Assembly (NCBI GenBank): GCA_030728245.1
Contig: JANQZX010000138.1
Span: 91,894-146,718, forward strand
From: Saprospiraceae bacterium
Lineage (GTDB): Bacteria > Bacteroidota > Bacteroidia > Chitinophagales > Saprospiraceae
Length of the DNA stretch: 54,825 nt
Direction of reading: 5' to 3'
The notes beneath the pieces were generated by a model. That model did not search any database. It was not told the DNA's origin and was given only the letters and a program-made list of their open reading frames with translations. Position numbers and translations under genes: made by a program. Below, piece by piece: positions 1 to 8,729 of this stretch. How positions within the stretch are numbered: position 1 is the stretch's first letter; each line of letters opens with the position of its first letter.

Positions 1-273
1 TTCAAATCTCCCGTTCGATTTGGTGCAGCTTTTGGCGTGTCGTTACTATACCTGATTATTACTATTATTCTTTCAGTTTATACGTCCATTTTAGTCGTAC
101 CCATAGCCCTCTGTCTAGGGTTAATGGCTTATTTTTCTCTTTATATTCGAGAAAAACAAGCCATCAAAACAGGACATAATCGATTTATAAAGCTTGATGA
201 AGTTCAAAAAGAGAAGCTATTAGCCTTAAAAAACGATATTTTAGACACCTTTAGGGTCAAACTATCTGAATAA
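1..273 (+). CDS. C-terminal part of an unidentified membrane protein (truncated by window edge)
   Basis: The reading frame is open from the first base, so the true start lies outside the window; a GTG at 37 is internal and need not be a start. About 90 residues are visible. Two hydrophobic segments (roughly residues 10-30 and 32-52) are followed by a charged, helical cytoplasmic-looking tail rich in Lys and Glu. No catalytic motif is visible and I do not recognise the family. Its stop codon overlaps the 3' end of the convergent adhesin-like gene by 12 bp. The function is unknown. Confidence 0.6.
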   Translation, partial: FKSPVRFGAAFGVSLLYLIITIILSVYTSILVVPIALCLGLMAYFSLYIREKQAIKTGHNRFIKLDEVQKEKLLALKNDILDTFRVKLSE

Positions 274-2595
274 GGTCAAATCTCCTTTTTTAACGAATTC
301 CTGACCGTCAGGAAATTTAATGATGATGTAGTAAACATAAATATCACTTGGTGCATCAGTACCATTAAATCTTCCATCCCAGCCTGTGGTCGGCGTTTCG
401 TTATTATACACGGTCTGTCCCCATCGGTTAAATACGTTAAACTTAGTAATTTCTATTTTCCCTCTATATACTACATTAAAGAAATCGTTGACTCCGTCAC
501 CGTCTGGTGTAAATGCATTTGGGATATCAAAAACGGGTGCTAAAACGGGTATCGGGGGTGAACTGAAAGTTAATTCACAACCTGTGGCATTTTTAATAAT
601 GAGCGTGTAGGTTGTCGGATTTTCTGTAGGAACATGTTCTAATAATGGGGTAGAACCTGGAATATCTTTACCATTTGCCTTCCAGGTATAGGTGATACTT
701 GGAAGATTTAATGGCGTGAGATTAGCCAGGATGGTAACTTTTTCCCCCAAAGGAATGCCGGAAGTGTTCGCTTCAACAGGTTCAATTTTAAAATTTGAAA
801 GTCTTGGTAGGGCAGCTACAGTGACCGTTACTGATTTTCTATCCGACCCACAATTTGGACCATAGGTATAGTCCATTGTAAATGTAGTGGTAGTAGTGAG
901 TCCTTGTAAGGCAAGTTTAGGACCTAAAACGGTTTGATTGTTATATGACCATTTATATTGCTGATCCACACCAAGTACTGCATTGCCCGTCGCTTCCAGA
1001 TTTACAGGAAGTCCGGGACAAATGGTTAGATTCGCCGGAATACTTACTGTAGATGGTTGAATCACATTAATCGTTATTGACGCTGAAGTTGGCGCGCAAA
1101 TTCCAGCCTGGGCTTTAACAGTATACACGGTATTGACTGTGGGTCTTACTTTTATTAACGGATTTACAGAGGTGAACGCTGGATCTGTTGAGGAACTCCA
1201 GGTGTAGGTTACCATTGGGTCATTGGACACCAAAAGCTGTATCTCTTCTCCTCTGCAGATGGTTGTTTTAGTGTTAAAACCAATGGCCGGAGCTGGTATG
1301 ACATTTATTTTTGCCGTTATGGTTGTTGGACAATCCTTTTCTTTTACCGTCGCCTTTACTTCTTTTGATTGTGTTAAGAATAGCGTAGGATTTTTACAAC
1401 TTTTACATGATACTGCGTCTTCAGGTTCCCATGTTATCTCACCGGGACCCTCAAAAGATAAATTCAAAGTAACCTTTTCTCCAATACAAATGGTTGTATC
1501 TTTAGGCGTAAGGGTAAGATTTTTTGGTTTTATCACTGGAATGATAGCTGGTTGGGTATCTCTGCAGGCATGGTTTGAAGTAGCCCTAAATAAAATAATG
1601 CTATCAATAGTTGTAATTACTAAGTTGTAAAGAGAATCAGGTGATTCAAATCCTTTAGTTGGAAACCAACTATGCTTTATATCCGGGTATTCTGCTGGAT
1701 TATAAACAGGGGAAGTTAATTTCACTATGGTTCCCTGACAGTATTGCTCTTTATTTTCGTCTTTGGAGATAATTAATTTTGAAGGAAGTGAATCTACTCT
1801 AATTCTTACTGAATCTTTCACTGTGCATCCGTCCTGGGTAAAAGTGGCTATGTAGGTGGTTGAAACTATTGGATCCACTTTTACGGTACCACCTCTGGCA
1901 TTATCAATAAACTTGTCATTAGGTAGCCAGGTAATACTACTCGTTACACCCGTATTTGTTCCCGCTCTTAAAGTTAGCTTAGTTCCTTTACAAATTTCTA
2001 TGGTGTCTTTTTCAGAGATTATATTTACGCGGGTTTCTTTTACCGAATAATTGAAGGTAACTACTGAAGTACAATTTCCAATTCGTTGGCTTACAGTGGC
2101 AATGCCTGATGTATTAGGATATATGATTGCGCTTCCGTTGTCTAAAAGATCGGTCTTTACATCATTATCCCACGAAATCCCCTGGTTTCCCGCATTGGAT
2201 TGAATGGGCAATAAAAGTGGCGTTCCAGCACAAATGGGAGCGACATTGAAATTTCCTTTAGTTAAAATGGGTTTGACGATAGATAAATAAGTGGAATCTT
2301 TTAAAACCGTTCCGTTTACTAAGGCAGTTAAATATACCCATCCAGATTGAATTGGGCGGACCGTTGGGTTCGCTGCTGTGGCATCGTTAAATAAGTTAGA
2401 TGGAGACCATTTGTAGTAAACGGCGGGGATGGACTGTAAATTTACCTGAAGATCAGTGTCACATACAAAAATAGTGTCCGCTCCCTTTATTAAGGGTATA
2501 TTTTGGTTTCCAAAGATGGATTGTCCATTTATATTGGCCATGTAGCTACAAAGCAATCCAATAAAAAACCATTTAATGGCAAATTTAATTTTCAT
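262..2595 (-). CDS. Secreted adhesin-like protein with T9SS type B (CHU_C) sorting domain
   Basis: The protein has 777 residues. An N-terminal signal peptide (about residues 1-24) is followed by a long run of PKD/Ig-like beta domains of about 80-90 residues, each with paired cysteines and the recurrent pattern of C-G-G/T then a hydrophobic strand. The last 85 residues form the gliding motility-associated C-terminal domain: a PNAFTPDGDGVND motif near 693, then FNRWGQTVY and GWDGRFNG. In this family that domain directs export through the type IX secretion system. The product is probably a cell-surface or released structural or adhesive protein; no enzymatic domain is visible. It stands downstream of the cytochrome c/ChaN pair on the same strand, with an 82-bp gap, so it may be transcribed separately. 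Confidence 0.9.
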   Translation of the reverse strand: MKIKFAIKWFFIGLLCSYMANINGQSIFGNQNIPLIKGADTIFVCDTDLQVNLQSIPAVYYKWSPSNLFNDATAANPTVRPIQSGWVYLTALVNGTVLKDSTYLSIVKPILTKGNFNVAPICAGTPLLLPIQSNAGNQGISWDNDVKTDLLDNGSAIIYPNTSGIATVSQRIGNCTSVVTFNYSVKETRVNIISEKDTIEICKGTKLTLRAGTNTGVTSSITWLPNDKFIDNARGGTVKVDPIVSTTYIATFTQDGCTVKDSVRIRVDSLPSKLIISKDENKEQYCQGTIVKLTSPVYNPAEYPDIKHSWFPTKGFESPDSLYNLVITTIDSIILFRATSNHACRDTQPAIIPVIKPKNLTLTPKDTTICIGEKVTLNLSFEGPGEITWEPEDAVSCKSCKNPTLFLTQSKEVKATVKEKDCPTTITAKINVIPAPAIGFNTKTTICRGEEIQLLVSNDPMVTYTWSSSTDPAFTSVNPLIKVRPTVNTVYTVKAQAGICAPTSASITINVIQPSTVSIPANLTICPGLPVNLEATGNAVLGVDQQYKWSYNNQTVLGPKLALQGLTTTTTFTMDYTYGPNCGSDRKSVTVTVAALPRLSNFKIEPVEANTSGIPLGEKVTILANLTPLNLPSITYTWKANGKDIPGSTPLLEHVPTENPTTYTLIIKNATGCELTFSSPPIPVLAPVFDIPNAFTPDGDGVNDFFNVVYRGKIEITKFNVFNRWGQTVYNNETPTTGWDGRFNGTDAPSDIYVYYIIIKFPDGQEFVKKGDLTLFR

Positions 2596-2677
2596 AGTAG
2601 TATGTTTTCCGATCTAACATCAGATTATTTATCAAAAATAACGAGTAAATCTGTAATTCAATATAATTTTTTGAACA

Positions 2678-3070
2678 TTACTCAATAGTACAACTGTCCA
2701 AAGCTTCTTTTACTTGAGCTAAGGTAACAAATGGCATGTCATTACCCCACGATGAATGAATATAATTCATAATATTAGCTATTTCAAAATCTGATAAAAT
2801 AGGAACGGCAGCCATTTCTTGTGTGTATTGATTCCCATTCACCATTATGGTGTCTTTTAGTCCATATCGAATGATGCAGGCAGTCTTTAATGGATTTTCA
2901 AGCAGGTAATCTGCTTGAACTAGGGTTGGAATAAGTGATTTTAATCCTTTACCATCTGGCATGTGACAACTCACACAGAAATTTTCATAAAGAATTTTAC
3001 CTTGAGGGTATTGTGTATTTCCACAAGAAGTGAATATAACCAAGAAAATAAAAAGGGTTAATTTTTCCAA
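2678..3070 (-). CDS. Small c-type cytochrome lipoprotein
   Basis: The protein has 130 residues. A hydrophobic N-terminus ends in a lipobox with Cys16, suggesting a lipoprotein anchored on the periplasmic side of a membrane. One heme-c attachment motif, CVSCH, lies at residues 32-36, followed by the typical M-P-D-G-K-G segment. A Met in the second half (in QEMAAVP) is the likely distal ligand, and the C-terminal helix fits a class I cytochrome c. A further Cys near the C-terminus is unusual. The gene starts 1 bp after the stop of the upstream ChaN-like gene, so the two are almost certainly co-transcribed. It is probably an electron carrier; its partner oxidase or reductase is not in this window. 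Confidence 0.85.
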   Translation of the reverse strand: MEKLTLFIFLVIFTSCGNTQYPQGKILYENFCVSCHMPDGKGLKSLIPTLVQADYLLENPLKTACIIRYGLKDTIMVNGNQYTQEMAAVPILSDFEIANIMNYIHSSWGNDMPFVTLAQVKEALDSCTIE

Positions 3071-3071
3071 A

Positions 3072-3959
3072 TCAATATGTTTTAGTCATTTTTTCTGGAA
3101 CAACCAGAATGAAATCTGCTTTATTAAAATTTTCGGGATCTAAAACATCAATTTTGTCTTGTTCCACGGTACTTATGGTTAAAATTTTCAGATTGGGTTT
3201 ATATTTATTCAGGTACCATAAAATACCTTCCTTTTCGTCAGAATGATAAGCTCCATTAAAATGAATAAACAGATGATTTGGTTTTAATGAGGTAGAAATG
3301 GAGTAACCCATGGTGGCGTCCTTGATGGCCTGCGCTTTCACCATATTATCGGACGTATTACTCCCATGATTACCCATCATAGTTATCATCTTTTTATAGG
3401 TTGGTAATGTTAGGTCCAGTGGAATGGGTAGAGGGGGTAAAAATTGAGTTTTAGCTAATTCACTAAGTTCATTTAGTCCTTCTAAGCCAGTTCTGAAAAC
3501 CAGATTAGCATAACGTCGGGGCACATTGGTCGCCTTAAACGATATTTTTTTTGTTTTGGCAAATTCTACTAATGGCTTGTAATCTGTGCTATAGTTATCC
3601 CAAAGTTTAGCTTCCTCTTCAAAATTTTTAACATTTATCTTTCCTGACAAATATTCATCTATAACCAATTGATCGTCCGTTTCAAACATTTCAGCACCCA
3701 AAATCAATTTGCCATCCTTGAGATCATAAAGATCAGAGGTCAATTTTACTTGTAACCAGTGAGAAATGGGATTATTATGTAGTTCTCCAAAAAAAACCAC
3801 CTCGTTTTCCGCAGATTTTTTCTTTACTTGTTCATAATCTACTTTTTCACCTTTATTATTGAAAATCAAGTAAGCAGCATGTTCTTGACCTAACAAAAAA
3901 TGTACTGTTAAGAAAATTAGCAGAGCAGATAATAAATAGCGGATGGGAAAATTTGTCAT
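3072..3959 (-). CDS. ChaN-like (haem-binding uptake, Tiki superfamily) protein
   Basis: I place the start at the ATG whose product begins MTNFPIRYLL, 11 codons inside the longest frame, because a signal peptide (about 25 residues) begins there directly. The mature protein has the ChaN/EreA-like signatures: V-F-F-G-E-L-H-N-N near the start, then G-A-E-M-F-E, a central Y-K-P-L-V-E-F-A segment and a late H-F-N-G-A-Y-H-S-D motif. In studied ChaN proteins these residues lie in a pocket that binds haem pairs or a metal. The usual lipobox is not obvious, so this may be periplasmic rather than lipidated. It is paired tightly with a c-type cytochrome, which suggests a haem- or redox-related role. That role is inferred. 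Confidence 0.8.
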   Translation of the reverse strand: MTNFPIRYLLSALLIFLTVHFLLGQEHAAYLIFNNKGEKVDYEQVKKKSAENEVVFFGELHNNPISHWLQVKLTSDLYDLKDGKLILGAEMFETDDQLVIDEYLSGKINVKNFEEEAKLWDNYSTDYKPLVEFAKTKKISFKATNVPRRYANLVFRTGLEGLNELSELAKTQFLPPLPIPLDLTLPTYKKMITMMGNHGSNTSDNMVKAQAIKDATMGYSISTSLKPNHLFIHFNGAYHSDEKEGILWYLNKYKPNLKILTISTVEQDKIDVLDPENFNKADFILVVPEKMTKTY

Positions 3960-4078
3960 TATGTTGCAGTTTATGTCCCCAATATAAATCATTTTATTAG
4001 GAATAAATTATTTCTATCTTTAAAAACATACCTTAGTGATTGTTGTTTAACATAAAGATTTTTAACTAATATAATTTT

Positions 4079-5518
4079 ATGATTAGGGAAAGGGTAATTG
4101 TTTGGTTTAGACAAGATTTAAGGTTGCATGATAATGAGGCGCTTTTTGAGGCTATACGACAGTCTAAAGAAGTAATTCCCGTTTTTGTACTGGATGAAAG
4201 ACAAATTTTTGGAAAAACTTCCTTTGAATTTCCTAAAATTGGTAAGTTCAGAATGAAGTTTTTATTGGAAAGCATTGAAGATTTGCGATCAAACTTAAAG
4301 AAACTTGGTTCTGATTTAATTGTGAGGGTAGGCCACACAGAAAATATTTTAATTAATATTGCTAATCAAACTAAGGCTACAGCTGTTTATTGCAACAGAG
4401 AGAGAACCGAAGAAGAGGTTAAGGTTCAGGACAATCTGGAAAAGTTGCTTTGGCAGGAGGGTAAGGAATTATTGTATTTCAGAGGTAAAATGCTCTATTA
4501 CACCGCTGATTTGCCCTTTCCGGTGACCCACACACCAGATATTTTTTCACAATTCAGAAAGGAAGTCGAAAGAATTATTCCTGTAAGAGATCCTTTTCCA
4601 ACCCCTACTAAACAGTTTCAGCCTATCTCGGTACCATTAAACTCAGGCGAAATTCCTACTATGGAAAAACTGGGTTTCATAGATGTTAATAATATTGATA
4701 AGTCTGGATTTGAAGGAGGTGAAACAGCGGCACTCAAAAGATTACACGATTATCTTTGGGTATCAGAAGGTATTCTGAATTATAAAGAAACCAGGAATGG
4801 AATGTTAGGTAGAAATTTTTCTTCCCGCTTCTCTGCCTGGTTAGCTTTGGGTTGCTTATCTCCTAAAATGATTTATCAGGAAATCAGAAGATTTGAAAAG
4901 GAAAGAATGGCCAACGAAAGCACTTATTGGTTGATTTTTGAATTGCTTTGGCGTGATTTTTTTAGATTAATGGGTAAAAAGTACAAAAGCAAAATATTCC
5001 AGATTGGGGGGACCAGGGATCTTGAAAATCATTATTTTAAAACAAATTTTGAAATTTTTCAAAAATGGGCAGATGGTAATACTGGCGTTCCCTTTATTGA
5101 TGCAAATATGAAGGAACTGAATAGTACCGGCTTTATGTCTAATCGAGGAAGGCAAGTTGTTGCGAGTTTTTTAGCCAAAGATCTGAAAATCAACTGGCTT
5201 TTAGGTGCTGAGTATTTCGAATCTGTACTCATTGACTACGATGTGTGCAGTAACTATGGTAACTGGAACTACGTGGCAGGCGTGGGGAGTGACCCCAGAG
5301 AGGATCGTTCTTTCAATATTCAGACGCAATCGTCAAAATATGATCATAATGGACAATTTGTAAAACATTGGCTTCCGGAGTTAAAACAGATTCCGGCAGA
5401 TAAACTTATTGCATTTAATTCGTTATCAGCCAATGAACTTTCTTCTTATGGTGTAAATCTTGGGAAGAATTATCCTTTTTCTATTATCTCTTTTCCAAAA
5501 TACTCAAAAAGATTTTAA
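4079..5518 (+). CDS. DASH-family cryptochrome / photolyase-like flavoprotein
   Basis: The protein has 479 residues, normal for DASH cryptochromes. The N-terminal photolyase antenna domain (about residues 5-135) opens with V-W-F-R-Q-D-L-R-L-H-D-N. The FAD-binding domain (about 200-470) contains the family blocks F-S-S-R-F-S-A-W-L-A-L-G-C-L-S, the E-L-L-W-R-D-F-F-R segment, G-N-T-G-V-P-F-I-D-A-N-M and N-W-N-Y-V-A-G-V-G-S-D-P-R-E-D-R. The last of these, with the following Y-D-H-N-G-Q-F-V-K, is characteristic of the DASH subgroup. Known members repair cyclobutane pyrimidine dimers in single-stranded or looped DNA and may act in light signalling. It is a single gene, closed by a hairpin terminator just after the stop. 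Confidence 0.93.
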   Translation: MIRERVIVWFRQDLRLHDNEALFEAIRQSKEVIPVFVLDERQIFGKTSFEFPKIGKFRMKFLLESIEDLRSNLKKLGSDLIVRVGHTENILINIANQTKATAVYCNRERTEEEVKVQDNLEKLLWQEGKELLYFRGKMLYYTADLPFPVTHTPDIFSQFRKEVERIIPVRDPFPTPTKQFQPISVPLNSGEIPTMEKLGFIDVNNIDKSGFEGGETAALKRLHDYLWVSEGILNYKETRNGMLGRNFSSRFSAWLALGCLSPKMIYQEIRRFEKERMANESTYWLIFELLWRDFFRLMGKKYKSKIFQIGGTRDLENHYFKTNFEIFQKWADGNTGVPFIDANMKELNSTGFMSNRGRQVVASFLAKDLKINWLLGAEYFESVLIDYDVCSNYGNWNYVAGVGSDPREDRSFNIQTQSSKYDHNGQFVKHWLPELKQIPADKLIAFNSLSANELSSYGVNLGKNYPFSIISFPKYSKRF

Positions 5519-5524
5519 TTTTTT

Positions 5525-5551
5525 TTGGTTCAGAGCCAACGCATTTTTTTT
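5525..5551 (+). terminator. Intrinsic terminator after the DASH cryptochrome gene
   Basis: A 6-bp stem (TTGGTT / AGCCAA, one G-T wobble) closes a 3-nt loop (CAG). It is followed after CGCA by a run of eight T. It begins 7 bp after the cryptochrome stop codon, so it probably separates this gene from the LVIVD lipoprotein gene downstream. Confidence 0.6.
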
Positions 5552-5605
5552 ATTTGACGTTATTAAAACAGATATTAATTTAATCTATCGTTAAATAGTC
5601 ATAAT

Positions 5606-6871
5606 ATGAAAAATGCGATTTTTGTTTTTACTTTTTTTTCCTTGTTCTTTTCGTTAAACTCTTGTTTAAAGGATACTTGTGAAAATGTATATACTTATCA
5701 ACGTTTTGATCCTGTTTATGTAAAACCTGAGGTACTTAGGCAAAAAGTAGCAGCGTCTGTTTCAAAAGAGTTGGTTACAACGGGTAAAATTTACGTTTAC
5801 GGAGACTATTTGTTAATAAATGAACCAGACCTTGGTATTCATGTGGTTGATAATAAGGTTCCTGCAAATCCTAAATTTATTTCGTTTCTTAAAATACCTG
5901 GTAATTCAGACCTTGCCGTAAGAAATGGTTTACTCTATGCAGATAGTTATATCGATTTAGTTGTCCTCGATTTGAAAAATCCTTTGGATGTAAAGGAAAT
6001 TTACAGACTGGAAAATGCTTTTCCAAGTTATGGTAAAGATGAAAAACTAGGTTTATTAGTAGCTTATAAAGCGGCTGGTGTTACTGAGACTTTCCCTTGC
6101 TCTGAAAATTCAGGAAACACTTTTTTTGAAGGAAATGTAATATGGACCAGAGATAATAATAGCTTGACTTCAGGTCTTAAAACACCTTCTGGTACCGTTG
6201 GTATCGGAGGTTCAACAGCTCGTTTTACTATGAATCAAGGATTACTTTATACCGTTAGCACAAGTAATCTGTCGGCATTTAAACTGGAAGATAATGGTGT
6301 TACTAAACAAGTGAGTACTCAAAATGTCGGTTGGAATATTGAGACTATTTATCCTTTCGAAGGTTTATTACTCATTGGTTCTCAAAATGGTATGTATATT
6401 TATGGTATAGATAATCCGGAAAAACCACAGCTTTTATCTACTTTTGAGCATTGGAGAGCTTGTGATCCTGTGGTTAGTGATGGAAAAACAGCTTTTGTTA
6501 CCCTAAGGGGAGGCACGGAGTGTGAAGGTTTTCTTAATCAATTAGATGTTATTAATATTTCAGATGTACGAAATCCTAAACTCATAAAAAGTTATCCCTT
6601 GTATCATCCTATAGGTTTGTCCATAAACGAGGGGCTTCTATTTATTTGTGAAGACGATAGAGGAATCAAATTATACGATACCAAAGATTTAAATGCGATC
6701 GATAAAAATTTAATTTATCAGGATAAATCATTCTCCGCAGTGGATATCATTGTATTGGAAGAAGATAAAGTAGCCATTATTACTGGCGAAGAAGGTATTT
6801 GGCAATTTAGCTACAAAAATCCTGCTAAATGGGAACTTCTAAGTAACATAAAATCTAAAACCAATGATTAA
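5606..6871 (+). CDS. LVIVD-repeat lipoprotein
   Basis: The protein has 421 residues. A signal sequence ends in a lipobox with Cys20, so it is a predicted lipoprotein. The body is a propeller-like series of LVIVD repeats of about 45-50 residues. Visible units read like G-D-Y-L-L-I-N-E-P-D-L-G-I-H-V-V-D then N-K-V-P-A-N-P-K-F-I, and later G-S-Q-N-G-M-Y-I-Y-G-I-D-N-P-E-K-P-Q. These repeats are common in Bacteroidota surface proteins of unknown function. The gene overlaps the next by 8 bp, so the lipoprotein and the following membrane-barrel-like protein are probably made together. No enzymatic residues are evident. Confidence 0.82.
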   Translation: MKNAIFVFTFFSLFFSLNSCLKDTCENVYTYQRFDPVYVKPEVLRQKVAASVSKELVTTGKIYVYGDYLLINEPDLGIHVVDNKVPANPKFISFLKIPGNSDLAVRNGLLYADSYIDLVVLDLKNPLDVKEIYRLENAFPSYGKDEKLGLLVAYKAAGVTETFPCSENSGNTFFEGNVIWTRDNNSLTSGLKTPSGTVGIGGSTARFTMNQGLLYTVSTSNLSAFKLEDNGVTKQVSTQNVGWNIETIYPFEGLLLIGSQNGMYIYGIDNPEKPQLLSTFEHWRACDPVVSDGKTAFVTLRGGTECEGFLNQLDVINISDVRNPKLIKSYPLYHPIGLSINEGLLFICEDDRGIKLYDTKDLNAIDKNLIYQDKSFSAVDIIVLEEDKVAIITGEEGIWQFSYKNPAKWELLSNIKSKTND

Positions 6872-7466
6872 AAGAGGATTTCTTTTACAAGTCTTTTTTT
6901 TAACTGTTTTGACTTATTCTTTAAAGAGTCAAGACCTTGGTCCTTCTCCATCCTTAGAGAATAAAGGTTATATGTTAGGTCAGTTTTCATTGGGTTATGG
7001 GTACTATTTGAACGGAGGCGCTCTGTTAAGTACTGGCTTCGAATATAAAATGGGAAGGTTTCTCTCTCCCAAATGGTCCCTTGGGGGTGGCATTGCCTAC
7101 ACGCAATTTAAACCGCTGGACGGTTTATATGGTATTAGTTTATTATCTGAACTTAGATATTTTCTGAAGGATGAGACTAAAAACTGGCGTTTTTCCGGTG
7201 TCTCAGATGTGGGTATTGGTATAGGAGGAAGCAGAATTCAAACAGGGTGGGGAAGTAATGGCCTGGGGCTCCGTTTGTATTCTGGTGCAAGTATTCATAG
7301 AAAAATACAAAATAATACGAGTCTTATGTTAGAAATAGGCTACTTGTACCAAAATCTAAGTTATAAGGATAATACCCCTGGTAGGGGTTGGCAAATTTTT
7401 CAAACGGAAAGTATCTTGAAATATCATTTCAGGAGAATCCAGATAAAAACGGGGTTGTTTTTTTAA
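6864..7466 (+). CDS. Probable outer-membrane beta-barrel protein, family unknown
   Basis: The protein has 200 residues. A signal peptide of about 22 residues (ending near S-L-K-S-Q-D) is followed by alternating aromatic and hydrophobic strands with many Gly and Tyr: G-Y-M-L-G-Q-F-S-L-G-Y-G-Y-Y-L, then W-S-L-G-G-G-I-A-Y. It ends in Phe (K-T-G-L-F-F), as expected for an outer-membrane barrel. About eight strands could fit. The start overlaps the LVIVD lipoprotein gene by 8 bp, which implies translational coupling and a possible partner role. I do not recognise a named family. A hairpin terminator follows the stop. Confidence 0.65.
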   Translation: MIKRGFLLQVFFLTVLTYSLKSQDLGPSPSLENKGYMLGQFSLGYGYYLNGGALLSTGFEYKMGRFLSPKWSLGGGIAYTQFKPLDGLYGISLLSELRYFLKDETKNWRFSGVSDVGIGIGGSRIQTGWGSNGLGLRLYSGASIHRKIQNNTSLMLEIGYLYQNLSYKDNTPGRGWQIFQTESILKYHFRRIQIKTGLFF

Positions 7467-7470
7467 CCTT

Positions 7471-7510
7471 AAAGCACCTTAGGAGATTACTCTTAAGGTG
7501 CTTTTTATTT
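7471..7510. terminator. Bidirectional terminator between the barrel protein gene and purK
   Basis: An 11-bp perfect stem (AAAGCACCTTA / TAAGGTGCTTT, 7471-7481 and 7494-7504) encloses a 12-nt loop. T-rich sequence follows on the plus strand and A-rich sequence precedes it, so it can stop transcription from both sides. The purK stop codon (7479-7481 on the minus strand) lies inside the stem. Confidence 0.8.
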
Positions 7511-8633
7511 TTTCAATGTTTGCTAATACCTTTTTTCTGTCCTTGTCAGCAATATTTATATGCCCCATTTTCCTAAATGGTCTTGTTTCTGTTTTTCCGT
7601 ACAAATGTAAATGCGCACCCTCTATTGACATACATTCCTCAATACCAACGTATTTCGTTTTTCCAGCATATCCAGGTTCTCCAACGATGTTTACCATTGC
7701 TCCAATGCTGTGTTGTCTTGTTGATCCAAGGGGCAAATCTAATATGGCTCTTAAATGCTGTTCAAATTGTGAGGTTTCACAACTATTCTGGGTATGATGT
7801 CCGCTATTATGTGGTCGAGGTGCCACCTCATTAACAAATACATCATCGTTTTCATCTAAAAAGAATTCAATAGCCAGCAAGCCCACTAAGTCTAAATCGA
7901 TAGCTATTAAAGAAGCTATTTCATTCATTTTAGATAAAGTGCCTTTATCAAGTTCTGCGGGACAAATCAAAAAGGATACTAAATTAGCTTCCTGATTAAA
8001 GTGTTGTTCAACAGGTTCATAATGTATAAGTTCACCAGACGCCGATCTTGCTACGAGGATGCTGATTTCGGTCTTTATGTTTATTCTTTCTTCTATAATA
8101 CTAGGGCAATCCAAAAGGTTTGTTACATCATTTTTATTAGAAACAACTACAACACCTTTACCATCGTATCCATCTTTTCTTGATTTTTGGACAAATGGGA
8201 AGGATATTTGCTTGTTTTTTAAAGCCTCTATAATTTCTTTTCCGTCAACAAATAGCCGAAATCCGGCGGTAGGAATATTTCGTTCCTGATAAAACATTTT
8301 TTGTAATCCTTTATCTTGTATAACCTTAACAGTAGATGGTTTGGGATAAACCTTAACACCTTCATTCTCTAAGTAAAAAAGGGCATCAACATTAATTTGT
8401 TCTATTTCTATAGTTAAAATATCTACCTTTTTTCCAAATTGAACAACATCATCAAAATTTTTAAAATCACCTGCCTGGAAAAAAGGTACATAAGGAACTG
8501 CAGGGAATTGCTGGTCCTGATCCATGATATATATGGGTAAATGCCAGTTGGCAGCTTCAATCGCTAACATTTTCCCTAATTGTCCTCCACCTAAAATGCC
8601 AATTTTATGGTCTAACAGGTTTTTGTGTTGCAT
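7479..8633 (-). CDS. purK: N5-carboxyaminoimidazole ribonucleotide synthase
   Basis: The protein has 384 residues. This ATP-grasp enzyme of purine synthesis converts AIR, ATP and bicarbonate to N5-CAIR. The N-terminal pre-ATP-grasp fold begins with G-I-L-G-G-G-Q-L-G-K-M-L. The central domain carries F-P-F-V-Q-K-S-R-K-D-G-Y-D-G-K-G. A later segment has F-F-L-D-E-N-D-D-V-F-V-N-E-V-A-P-R-P-H-N-S-G-H-H-T, diagnostic for PurK. A C-terminal domain follows. The gene is divergent from pyrC across 96 bp. No purE is adjacent. Its last codons run into a transcription terminator hairpin. Confidence 0.95.
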   Translation of the reverse strand: MQHKNLLDHKIGILGGGQLGKMLAIEAANWHLPIYIMDQDQQFPAVPYVPFFQAGDFKNFDDVVQFGKKVDILTIEIEQINVDALFYLENEGVKVYPKPSTVKVIQDKGLQKMFYQERNIPTAGFRLFVDGKEIIEALKNKQISFPFVQKSRKDGYDGKGVVVVSNKNDVTNLLDCPSIIEERINIKTEISILVARSASGELIHYEPVEQHFNQEANLVSFLICPAELDKGTLSKMNEIASLIAIDLDLVGLLAIEFFLDENDDVFVNEVAPRPHNSGHHTQNSCETSQFEQHLRAILDLPLGSTRQHSIGAMVNIVGEPGYAGKTKYVGIEECMSIEGAHLHLYGKTETRPFRKMGHINIADKDRKKVLANIEKIKSTLRVIS

Positions 8634-8653
8634 GTTTAATAGTTAAAATTTAA

Positions 8654-8661
8654 CAAATTTA
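8654..8661 (-). promoter_or_regulatory. Candidate -7 box (TAAATTTG) for purK
   Basis: On the minus strand this matches the Bacteroidota -7 consensus TAnnTTTG and ends about 20 bp before the purK start codon. No convincing TTG -33 element is visible at the expected spacing, so the call rests on the -7 match and position alone. Confidence 0.35.
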
Positions 8662-8707
8662 TGAAATTTAGTGCTTATCTGCCCTGTTCTCATTTTGCTT
8701 TTTGACC

Positions 8708-8715
8708 TATCTTTG
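8708..8715 (+). promoter_or_regulatory. Candidate -7 box (TATCTTTG) for pyrC
   Basis: This matches the TAnnTTTG -7 consensus of Bacteroidota and lies 14 bp before the pyrC ATG, implying a very short leader. A clear -33 TTG at the usual distance is missing. It sits back to back with the candidate purK promoter in the same short divergent gap. Confidence 0.35.
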
Positions 8716-8729
8716 GAAATAAAAAACAA

